64,000 nt of DNA, taken from Amblyomma americanum (Eukaryota > Arthropoda > Arachnida > Ixodida > Ixodidae). Position 1 is the first letter of the stretch; each line of letters opens with the position of its first letter. Position numbers and translations under genes: made by a program. The notes beneath the pieces were generated by a model. That model made no database searches. It had not been told where the DNA came from and was given only the letters and a program-made list of their open reading frames with translations. Location: assembly GCF_052857255.1 (NCBI RefSeq), contig NC_135497.1, positions 111,922,880-111,986,879 on the forward strand. Reading direction: 5' to 3'. Shown here piece by piece: positions 25,101 through 37,100 of the stretch.

Positions 25101-28100
25101 CATGAAAAATGCTTTCACACAAACCTGTTTACGGCTGACAGGGTCTATTTGCCACTGCAAAGCCGTTGCTAATGGTGCATGCCATGCGACTGGCGATCTC
25201 GACATTGGCAACATGCGGCTGTGCGCCACTGCTCACTGCTCGCATTGCTTATCACGTGACTAGCAATCGCAACATTGGCGTTGAGCAGGCAACGCTTAGT
25301 GCTCATGGGTGTGGTCAAGGTTTGCACGTTCATATCATCTGTAGTGGCATGGGAGAGTGTTTGGAACACCCGAAATTTTTCACAATTTATACACTGCACT
25401 CCAACCAGGCATTTCTACAAATTCGTATCATCCTGAAATTCATACCAACCATGACCGTATCATTGAGATTCTACTCTATTAGGTTTGACGACTTAGTACC
25501 ATCTTTGTGACACCATAGTAGTGACCTTAAGGAAAGTCTCCCTTTTGATCAAAATAAAAAAAAACATTGCACAGTTTACTTGTTCACTTGTTAGGAATTT
25601 GCTGCAGATAGATATTATTTCATTGCTTATAGGGCAGACTGCTGTGCCCCATATTACAACATGTGATCATGCTTGTAATTTATGCTGTTTTTTGGAGGGT
25701 CACAGCATAATAGAACCAGAGAAGCAGTATAGACAATAGGCATTGCGAGCAGTGGTTTTTTAATTTTAAGTAAATTTGAGGTGAACATTTCAGATACTTC
25801 TAGCACACAGAAATGTTGAACGGTGCAATAGGCATTTTCAAAATGTTGTATTTCTCAAAAAGACCAGACCATTACATAAAAAAAAAAAAGAGAGGGAGAG
25901 TGCATTCAAGCTTTGTCACACTCATTGGAACTGTGTCGATGTCCTGCAAAAATGGCCATCAGAAATTGGGGGAGCTGACTTACTTCTATGTACAAACGTT
26001 AGTGCAAAATAAGACACATTCACAAGAAAGGTGGACAAGACAACGCGCTTACATGCAGAGCCGATGTATTTGTGGGGTGTAAGACCTATGTGCGAGACCA
26101 CCTACTACTGGTCTTATTTGCCATTGCGTCATTGCGCAGCTATTGGTTTCAAGTGACAACCTCATGAACACCTACTAGACCTGCGTGCTCAGTGCGCCCA
26201 GCGCTACCCCGCGTCAGGTGTCTGGAAGGGGCACCCATCTTCACGTGCCTCCTGCTAGCTCCCTCTCGTGCTCGCACAGTTGCTCGCTCAGATCTGAGTG
26301 CTGCGCATGCACCTACTCGCGTTTGTTCCCGCACGCATGCACAGACCGGTTCCGGCATATGCATGGGAACGCAGGCACACAGCACAGAGTCAGGGCTTTG
26401 GCTGCGTGCGCGCACCGCAGACCCTTCCCAGACGAGGTACGCTGAACTGAAACCACTGAGCCGATTGAGCCGGAACTGAACCAGCTGCCAACAGTCTATC
26501 GCAAAATCCGCAAAAATTTACAATGTAAAGTCACAATGTGCAATGTGTGCTGTTATGTCGCCATTTGCACGTCGACCGCCCCCAACTCGCACCTCTCTCT
26601 CAACAAAAAGAAAGGTTGACTCCAAATATAAGACTCATGCTCCCTCGTCCCACCCCACATTCTGTAGTTCCCCGCGGGATGGCATGATGGCACGGGCGCA
26701 GCTGAAAGCAATTAACGTGCAGCGATACCATTGCGAAGTCAGCAGTCAGAAGCAAATGGAGCTAAAAGGCTATAAAACAGCTCCCTCTCGTGTGTCCTGG
26801 CTGATTAGCGGTTTACTGAACAGCAAACGGTTCAGTAGCTTCGGATTCCAGTGCATGCCGAAGGTTAATGGAAGTTTGCTCTCACAACTGTTCGTCCGGG
26901 AAAGTGACCACCAGGGCGGGCGAGCCGGGTAAACTGCGTGGAGTTCATTTGCTTGCTTCTCACGCCTTTCGCAGTCACACCCATGTGCATGCTGGTGGTC
27001 TGGTGCAGCAGGGAGCGTAAAATATGCGAGTAAAGTTTTTTTTTTTTTGTAAGCCCCTGTAATAAATTAGGGGTGTGCAAATTGCGCGAATAAATGCGGT
27101 ATAGCTTGCTTTGCCTGATGCATTAAAGCCTTGCTCAGCTTTCTTTTGTGGGGGGGGGGGGGGGGGGGGGTTGCGGGTGCACTCAAAAGCTTGTTTAATG
27201 GCCTCATTGAGTTTGCTTTTGTCTGCTGTGGCTTGTTTTCAGATCTGTCTTGAAGTTTTTCCCATTGCTGGTTCCTTTGAGGTGAACCCTCCTTTCTCAG
27301 AAGAACTCATGGAGGCTACTGTGAATCACTTGGAGGTTTGTGACTTTTGGTCTGTGCAGTGGTTTATTTCCTTCTTGTGTAAGCTGTTAGCAGGATGGAC
27401 GAGCTGTTTCTGTAGCTAATGGGTCCTCTTGTCACCTTGAATGGCATGGAAGTGTTTATCGAGTTCTTGCCAGCTTACGCTTTCCTTAATTCATGTCGTA
27501 CAGTTAACTTTACTGCCTACACAGAATGACAGGCAATGAACAAAAGTATCTGTAGCAAAGTTGGAAGAAAATAGAGATAACTCCTTATTCTGGTAAAAAG
27601 AAAAGGAAAATAACAAAAAAAGTTCCAGACTTTTTACTGTCCCTCAGTGCAAAGAAGTGACTTCAATAACTATCTCCCTCCCTTGTGGGTGGAGGGGAGA
27701 TGGTGTAGAAGAGATCAATTCTTTTTAGCCAGCAGTAGGATGCGAGAGTTTTTGTTTAAGATGCGTTTATGCCATTGCTGTTTCGTCCTGGGAAAGTCCT
27801 GTGTACAGCTATTACTGTGAAAGTGTCTGTGCATGTAAAAAAAAAGGGGGGAACCGTAACAAATTGGCATGATTACTGGAATTCTTGTTTCATTGTCCTT
27901 GGTATATGTCATTGGTTCAAGAGGTATTGGATAGTATCCTTTTTTTTTTTGCTGTTGTTTTACGGCTCTGCTGAGATGCTGCTGGGGTGGGCAAAGAGGC
28001 TCCAGAGTCTAGAGGTGAGCAGAGATAGGATCGCTGACCAAAAAGCAAGAATGATTGCAGGACCAAATATCTATCTGTCCAACTCATAGCAGGTCTGGGA

Positions 28101-31100
28101 AGCAAATGTGTGCAAGTGAAGATGTGTGTAGCATTTCTCATATTGGTGGAAAGCATCACCCAATGATAGGGACCCCAGCCAGGGCCTTCTACATGGCATG
28201 TGACTCATAAAAGGAGTGGGAAGGGGGGGACACAGTTTCTGCAGGGAGTTTCTGCACACATTGGCAAACGTAATTGGGGCATAAGGCTGCAAATGACATC
28301 GGAATTTCTGCATTGTTAATGTACTGCAGTGGTGCAAGTACCATACTAATTGCACTATACTGTGCCAAGTGAAGTGCTGCATCATGTAGTGTCAAAGTGT
28401 CATTGTTGTGAACACTGTTTGCCTGCACAGGGTACTGGTGAGCGTGCACAGTAAAGGTTGGGGGGGGGGGGGGGGGGGGGGGTGCAGTAGCTGGCCCTTT
28501 TTTCAGACTCCAATAATTAAGACGTACGTTATTTTGGACTTTATCCAGGAACCATCATGCACCTCATAGTAACTTGTACATACCGTATTTACTCACGGAA
28601 TTTGCAAATATTTTTTTCTTTAAATTAAGGCTTCATTAACGGGGTGCGCAAATTACGTGAAAATTTTCTGAACATAACCCAAAAAACTCTGCAAAGGTTT
28701 TAACGTGCAATATATACTGTATATTGCTGCCTATGTGTAGACCCCCCCATCTCGCACCCTTCACTGGGCAAAAAATAGTTGTCTCCAAATATAAGGCGCA
28801 TACCCCTCCCACCTTGCCCCACGTTTTGTAGTTCCCCATGGATGGCATGACAGCATGTGTGCAGTTCAAAGCAATGAACACACAACGATACAATCGCAAA
28901 GCCAGCAGTACGAGGCAAAGGAGATAACAGGTAACAAAACGACGCCCTTGCGTGTGGCCTGGCTGACTAGTGGCAAACTGAACTGCACGGTTCGGTAGTT
29001 TCGGATTCGGGCTTTCACACAAATGTTCGTCCGGGAAAGCGACCGCTAGCATGAGCGAGCTGGGCAAATTGGACACAATTTGTGCCCTCACCACTCACAC
29101 CTTTCACAACCGCACATGGCGACTTGGCTGCACCCATCTTCCCAAGCCTGCCTTACGCACATTCGCTTACATGCTGGTGGTCAGGCGCAGCAGAGAGCAC
29201 AAAAAATGTGGGTAAAAGTTTTTCAAAAATCCCAGTAAAAAGTTGGGGGTGTGCAAATTATGTGAGTAAATATGGTACTATTCACGATCAATATTTCGGA
29301 TGCTGTGGAGTACAAGAGTTGATTTTCCTGGTCAAAAACTGGAAGGGGCACTTAAGCTCCGCCTTATGGATATGACTTGATAGTGTTACAGTCGAACCCC
29401 GCTACAACGAACGTCGCTTCAACGAAATATTTCCTATTCCCCGTCAGCTTGCCATAGAAAGTAATGGAACAAATTTCTCATCACAGTGAACCATTTTTGG
29501 GGCGCATTTCCGCTTGAACAAAGTTTTTGCTATGCGAAGCTGGGTTTAAGAATCTATCTTACAATAAAACAAGCATATCGCCGCCCATCTGTGTACTTCC
29601 TTATATAGGTCCACGCTGCTTTGTATCACTAAACTTTCGCTGGAACCAATTGATCCACTCATTCAAACGCACATGAAGACCGCCATTGCTTGGTGGTGAT
29701 GACAATTGGACTGGCTGCCTTGCGACAAGGCGCCAGTGCAAGCTCCCGTTTTCCAAGCCAGAGCTGCAACCAATCCATTGCCAAAGGACGCAGCAGCCTG
29801 CCAACAGCAGCAGCGCGTTTGCCCTAGTTCTTTTCACTTGTACTTGTGCCCTGCAATCGACACGAGCATGGCGACTTTGTCTGGGAAGCGGAAGTTCCTT
29901 TCTCTTGAAGAGAAGGCGCGAATTATCAGTGCAGCATCCAGTGACAGAAAAAAGGGAGATGTTGCAGCGGACTTGCACGGATGTTGCAGTGGAGATGCTG
30001 CAGCGGAAGATGCATCAGCCCTGCTGCCTGCATTGCATGTGATGGACGCATTTGACACCATTCATGCTTTCATTCGTGCGCATGACGACGACATCGCGAT
30101 GCAGTTGTTGGCTGAGTGTGAAACTCTCACCACGACGCTCATGTCCACTGAAAGGACGCAAGCCGAGCTGACTGAATTTTTTTTGTAAATAAAGGATATT
30201 TTTGAACAGTGCAGTCGATTAGTGTTTTGGGCTGATTTCACCACAATGAAATTTCCGCTTCAACGAACTTTTTCGCGCATCCCATGAATTTCGTTGTAGC
30301 GGGGTTCGACTGTAATGGGCTAATGCCCGTTATGCGGTGTTGGTGATTTTCTACATTACTGTATTTATACATTGCTGGTGGTCCTCATGCCCCTTCTGGT
30401 GCAGTGGTGCAGCTGTTAAGCGATGCGCCACTGCCCCGGGTGGTGGTTGTTTCAAACACAGGTACGGGTGGGGCTTGTGAGACCCAGGTTTCGGTTCCCA
30501 AGCAACCTTTTGCGACCAGTCATTAATTTAACTGTCGTCTGCCACGATGGCCGGGTTGTATGTCACAAGGTCGCGTGACTTGATAGGTGGGCCACCTGTT
30601 GTTAGAGCGAAAGCTCTACTCCCATACAAAGCTGAAGGTCACGTGGCTATGAAATTTGACCTTCAAACCGGGAGGACCGGAGGCTTGGCTCTGACGCCAT
30701 GCCACGTGGCTTTCCACGCCTCGCAACTGTCGAATCATGCGACTCGTTGCACCTTGCCACAGCCGCGTATGCGGAGCCGATGGCGCTCTCACAACTGCCA
30801 GAAATCGCATGACACGGCATTCGCTATATAAAAATGTGGCGTGTGCTTACCTTCGTGTGCTTACTTCAACAGAGCTTTCGCTCGTCTTACTAGGTTCAGC
30901 CAGGTTGAACCACAGCTAATTCTGCCGCTGGATTTTCTGACGAGTGAGAGCCTTCATGCTGCCACATAGAATAGACACCAGCAAGGTTCCGAGTCCGACT
31001 TAACACGGGCACGAGTAAACATTGCTGCCACAATCAGCAAACTCTTTGCCACGGTGGAAGGCACCATCTTGGATTCAAATGAATTGAATCGGACAGATTG

Positions 31101-34100
31101 GCTTGGATAGGCTTGGCAATTTCTGTTCAGGCAGGGACAACGGAACAGTGGCAGTGTCTGTCACGGCTCAGATGACGCCGCCTGTGGTGCAGGAAGGATG
31201 GGAGGAGGTGTTGAAGCGGGGCAGTCACAAGTGCTCATTTCCCACGAGTTCCCTCTCCTGATCTTTGCTGTCATGGAGCACCCCCACCCCCGGTTCAGAA
31301 AGAAATTTTATATGGGAAAACCATGCTGAACACTACTGTTTTGGTGAAAAGAAGTCCAAAAAATGTATCGTTAAAATGGGACTGCCCCCTCCCATAGTTC
31401 ACCCCTGATGCTGCTCTCTCTCTCACCACCGAATTCATAAACACACCTCGACTTGAACTTCTATCCAAGCAGGCCTCGAGGCGTGTTTTGTGTTTCAGAA
31501 ACCACCCTCCACTCGTATCACTCCTCGTGTGGAGGAAAAACATTATTTCGAGAATCTCAAGGTAGCACAGCCGCTACCTCGAGTGATCCTGAGCAGCCTG
31601 CTTTGCTCTAAACATGACGTAAACTGCATCATTTGCAAGCCGTGTAGTCTTCACTGTGCACATAGACAATGCCTTTGATGAGTATGCATACAATGGAGGT
31701 GCAGGGAACTATTTGCCAAAGCAGTGGTTGAGTGATGGCTTCAATTCATTCGACTTGGAATTTCTCGCAAGTTATCATTTTAAGAGTATCACCGTGGCTA
31801 AGCTCTCAACGTCCTTGCCTCTGATGCTCACCATGGATAATCATGGTCAGTCGCTCTCTCTGGCATTATACCTACTCATCGTGCTGCGCTTCTACTATGT
31901 GGGCACATTTCAAGTCATCACTGGAAGTATGAGCAACGTTTCACAGCCTACCATGTGCCGAGTTGCAGAGTACATTTCACGGCTAATCGTGAGCTTGCTT
32001 TTTACCCAATTGATGAAGCTTCTACTGGCGGTGGTGTGCTTGTGAGGGAACGCATATTGCATAGCAACTGTGCCACATGCAACAGTGACTTGCCCTGTAT
32101 CTCCAGACGCAACCCCGCTTTCTGAGGAAGGGCATTGTTTATCGCTGGTCCCAGGGAAGGGCTTGGCTTTTCATGTGTGGTTATAGTTATGGCTCCCAAC
32201 TTGCTTCCTAACCGCAAGCAAGGCTTACTTCTGAGGAGTCCAATTCACTAGCTTGGGCCCATGCGCTGCATAGAACGAGATGACTTTTTGCTGCTCACCA
32301 TTTGTGGGGGCTAGTGGTGTGGAGAGGGGTTTCTCGAGCACGTCATAGGAGGGAACACCGAGGGATGTTCTTGAATCCCAACCGACCTTCTAGGGGAGAA
32401 GTAGCCGATTTCTCCGCACGACAGGACTGGAGAGGATGTGGCAATTCGGAGCACATCTTTGAATTCGGGGGTTAGTGTTCTTCACATTTCAGTCATCAGG
32501 GGTAATTGAGCGGTGCTTTGAACAAATAAATAATGCCACATTTGTGAGGCATTCTGTGCCTGTGTACACGTGTTTGTTTCAGTGTCATATTTGTGTGCCA
32601 ACATGCTATGGCACTTCTGAGTACCCTGGATGTCAGCACTGTTAGATTCTGTAAATGTGTTCTACTTACTTTTGACGCAGTTGGTGTCATGTTTTTTGGC
32701 AGCACTATTTGGCAATTGATGTGGTCTGCATGCCCGATGCACCAGCGTGGTACTCTTATGGAATGGAAACTTGTTTTTCAGAGTTGAGCTGCACAGGATG
32801 CTGTAGTGGCTATATTCTGGCTTCAGATTCTTCATGTTCAGTTCCTATGGTGCTTTCACTCATTGTAGATAGGGTTTGAAGACCCTCCAAGGAATGTTTC
32901 GGCTCAGTTTAGTAATGATCAGATGCAGGCTCACAGCACCAAATGTATTGCTTCATTTGTTGAGAAACGTAAACACTATAAACTCTGTTCAGTTTAATGA
33001 ATGGCTGAGTACATGTTTGCTTCCTGTAGTGCACATCATCATGGACAGATTTTAGTTTAGTGGGTGAAATCACTCACTTGAAGTGAAAAATTTTCTTTGG
33101 GAAACTGCATGGGTCTTCTCGTTTTCCCCACCGAGAAAGTTTAAGATAAGCATTGTGCGTTCTGCTTTTATCATGGCACAATCATGAAAATGGAAAAGAA
33201 GCTGTGGAGACATAACTTAGGCCGTCCCTTTTTTACTTGTTACAGCATGACAAAGAACCACACAATGCTTTTCCTTCTAGCTTCTGGCATGCTGACATAT
33301 CTGGATGTGGGTCATGCGCATCTTTGTTGCCTGTAAAATATGGCTTATTTTACCACCTGTGCTTGTGCTGTGTGCATATTGTAGGTGAATTTCTATTCGT
33401 GTTTTCTTTTTTTTTCCTTTCTTTAGCTAGCATTTGGATGTTTTGTACAGCTGTCAACATTTTGTATATTGCCTTGCAGAGGCTGCTGACAGAATCCCAA
33501 GAATCATTATCATTCATAGTCTTCTTTCCGGACTTCAGAGACCCTGTCCCTGTAGCTTTGACCAAGCTGGAAGCCAGCCGGTAAGCTTCCCTCTCTGTAA
33601 ACCGCAACACACAAACCTTTGGTCCAGCAGAGGGATGGGTATAGCAGGCAGTGACCTTTCTTATTTGCTCCTTATTTGCACCAAATTAATCGCACATTTT
33701 GGTTTTCTTTCATGCCACGTGTTCAAATTATCGGGAAAGAAATTCAGTGTAGCCATTAATAGATCTTCTGTGGAAGCCATCTGTAAAAAAAAATATTTAT
33801 TTATATAAGTAAGTCCATGAAGGTCAAATATTTACTCAAATTCTGAGTTTGTATGAAACTCGGAGTTGCGTGGAACAGTTTTTTATTAAAGCAGGGTACT
33901 ATGAAACGTCAGTGCTGCTTCAAAAATTGTGTCTGTTCCTGGTTGCATATAGTAGAATCTTGGTGATATGTTTACAGTTCATATATATATTTCGGTGTAA
34001 TATGAATTAGTAAACTTTCTTGGTCAAAGTAAGTTTTGAGAAATGTGCAAAAATTTGGGTGTTCCGAGTTGTCTCTCACGCCCCTATAGATACAAGCAGA

Positions 34101-37100
34101 GGAGCCGCAATCACACTCGTGGGCTGCACTGTTCTTGCATCACCAACGCTTTGATTGCCAGTTGTACAGTATGCGTCATGAGTACTGAGTGGTGGCATGC
34201 AGTCATAAATAGGTAAATCCCGTCAGCAGTAAATAGATTTGCATACAGAGAATACGAATTTTGTTAGTTGTTTGATGATATGAATAATTTTTGCAATCTC
34301 ATGAGATTTGTATTGGTGAGAGTCTACTGTATTTCTTCATGGTCTTACTCTATTGTGTGTCATTACTGGGAAAGATACAAGTGTAAACAGCTTGCATTTT
34401 AAATGAACAGAGCTGGCAAGAAGCACAACACTCTTTCAAGTTTGAATTTTCAATCAGTTGTCCTTTTTCTTCACCCTGCCATTTGGCAACATCAGGTAAG
34501 AATGAATCATGAGGCACATGTTATGTGAAACATAGGTTTTAATGTATGCTACTAGGGAGCACTTTTGAGGCTTTTGTGCCTACCTACTGTGCTTCTTGTA
34601 ATAACGCTCAATGGGCTAGAAGCAGTGGTCACTCTCTAGCACCAGCGTGCCAGCCCTAGCAGTCAGAGCTGTGACCCCCAACCTGCAGTGCGGTAAGTCG
34701 CAACCACGGCGGGTTCGGGCCAGAGGGGACAAACGCGAGTATTCTACTCTGATGAGCGTTTATTGCTCCCGAGCAATACAAGCAGCAGCAAGCAACAAAG
34801 CAACCACCGCAACGAGGAAAGTGTTCCGCTCGCGTACAGAGGTGAAATGCACAAAAAGGGTGGGACGCACACAAAATGGTAGGGGAGGAAGGTTCCGCTC
34901 ACCTCGCGTGGCTCCTCGCTCATGGTCCGCGGCGGTCAGTTCACACACGGTGGCCGGGCAATAATGGCAGCGGTCTCCGTGGCATCCGTGCATGTGCACA
35001 ACTCCCGCCAGAAGATCAGCGGGCCCCGGGAGAACCGCGCGACCGCGCCTTCTCCCGGGCTGTGGAGAGGATGTCTCTCCGTGCTAAGAGGAGAAAGAGG
35101 GAAAGTCTCCGCGGCGGCGTCGCTGCGGGGGCGCGAAAGGAAGCGGGGACGGCGTGAGTGCCCTCCCTCGCACACTTCTCAAACAGCGCGCGCATAACAT
35201 CACAGGATAATTACACGCGGCCGTTACCATGGGACAGGGGATTCGCGTGTATCCCCACATCCCCCCCTCCTTAAAACTGCCCTACGGCCGAGAAGCGACT
35301 ACGTACACCGAGGGGTGTACCGAGTGGGGCCGGCGAAACGCCGCTTAACTTTAAAACTAATTAAGAAAAGTTTCAGCTCACAGCCACCGGTGCCGTCGTC
35401 GAAGGCCGTGGACGCCAGGAGAGGAAAGCAGTGCAGACAACCGCCATGGACGACCGTGGAGCCAAGTACTGAAGGGGGTCGGTGACCGCACGTCCCGCTT
35501 CAGAGGGTCATTCGGCCAGGGCAGCCCTCCCGGGACGTGCGGCCGGCAGGCAGAGTTGGGGCAATTACGCACCGTGTTGTCCCGTTGCACAGCGTACAGC
35601 AGGCCTCCATTCAGCTGGTTGCACCGTTCGCTCTTGGCTCGCCTTCCTTTCTTCTCGGCGGGGCCGGCTAAGGCGCGTCGACCCATTTTCCTGCGACCGC
35701 CGAGAGCTTGCGAGGCGGGCCCAGCGGGGTACCAAGCTGCTTTCGTGGGCGAAGCCTCTGCCGCGGGGAACGGGGGACTCCAAGGCGGCTTTTTTGCTGC
35801 AGCATTCGCTGTGGAAGGCACTGGCGCCGGCTTCCCCAAATTCCCACTCGCTCGTCCCGCGGCCGACCGGAAGCTGTTTGTTTTCGGCCTGGTTGCTCGA
35901 TGGTGACAGCGGGCTCTTGGTTCTGGAATACGGCCGCCCTCCAAACGGCCTGGCTTTGGATCTACGAAGCAGCAACGATCGTCTCAGCGTCCGTCAGCTC
36001 TCCTCCGCGCTCTCTGCGAAGGCTGGCCTGCAACTGCAAGGCTGTCTTTTCTTTCTAGTTGTTTTCGCATTTTGCATTTTTTTTAGTTTAAGTTAATCTA
36101 ACCCCGCTCAGTCTTTTCCGAAGAGAAAGTGTGTGCTCGCTCTGGAAGCGACAGTGCGAAATATGGAAGGGGTGTTCCGTCCATATTAAGCAGCAGAAAT
36201 TACTCCCTGCGCATTGGCCAAAGTTAGTTCTCCCGTGGGTGCAAGTTGTAACGAGGCTGTGGGCTCTGTTGTCGAGCCTTGCCTTTCGGTGCGGCTGCCT
36301 GCTGGCGGGGCAGGGTGTTCTCCACCGGCCACTCGTTCCCTCTGTCAAAGTAGGGTTTGAGATCACAGACATACACCGGTCCGCCGGTCGGTCTTAGCGT
36401 CAAGTCCGCCAGACTGTAGACGAGAGAGGAGAGTTTCTCCCGAACTACATACGGACCCGTCCATTTCGGCGCTAGAGAAGCAGAGAATTTCTTACTGGCG
36501 TCTCTCAGAACGTGATTGCGCCTCAACACCAGGTCACCCGGTTTGTAGTGAATTTCCCGGTGAGAGCGATCATACTGCGCCTTCTGCTGGGCCCGAGCGG
36601 TGCTCAGATTCCGGCGGGCTTTGTGTAAAGCCTCCGTCATCCTCGCGCGCAGCCCGGTCGCGTAGTCGGCGCGTGCCGACAAAGCAATCAGTGTGTTGCT
36701 GCAAACCTGGAGAGTAAGTTCTACCAGATTCGTCAGCTCCCTGCCAAGGTTGAGAGCGGCAGGTGTGTACCCAGTCGAGCGGTTCACGGTCGACCTGAGA
36801 GCAAACCCAATCTTGTGGAGACAGGTGTCCCAGTCGCTGTGCGTCTACGCAAATGCAACGAGCATGTGCTTGATGTTGCGGTTCACACGTTCCGTGGGAT
36901 TCGCCTGGGAGTGGTACTTGGTTGTTCTTCTGTGCTTAATGCCAAGGGCCGCACAGGAGTCCACGAAGAGTTTGGCAGTGAAGTATGATGCATTGTCTGT
37001 TATCAACTGCCCGGGGTAGCCGAATTGTGTGAACACCTCGATCAGCTTCCCCATGATTACGCGTGCCGTCAGCTTTGGAAGTGGGAACAGTTCTACCCAT

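Noticed and set aside
26149..26479. GC-rich region with overlapping ORFs on both strands
   Set aside because: Frames are open because of composition; residues are low-complexity Arg, Ala and Ser with no domain.
34410..34498. Possible extra PCIF1 exon before GTAAGA near 34498
   Set aside because: Exon 6 ends with CG and exon 7 begins with the completing base, and the joined protein follows the family without a gap, so no exon is needed here.
35482..36096. 204-codon + strand ORF inside the Ty3-type element
   Set aside because: It runs against the direction of the element, has no recognised domain, and overlaps equally long frames on the other strand in GC-rich sequence.
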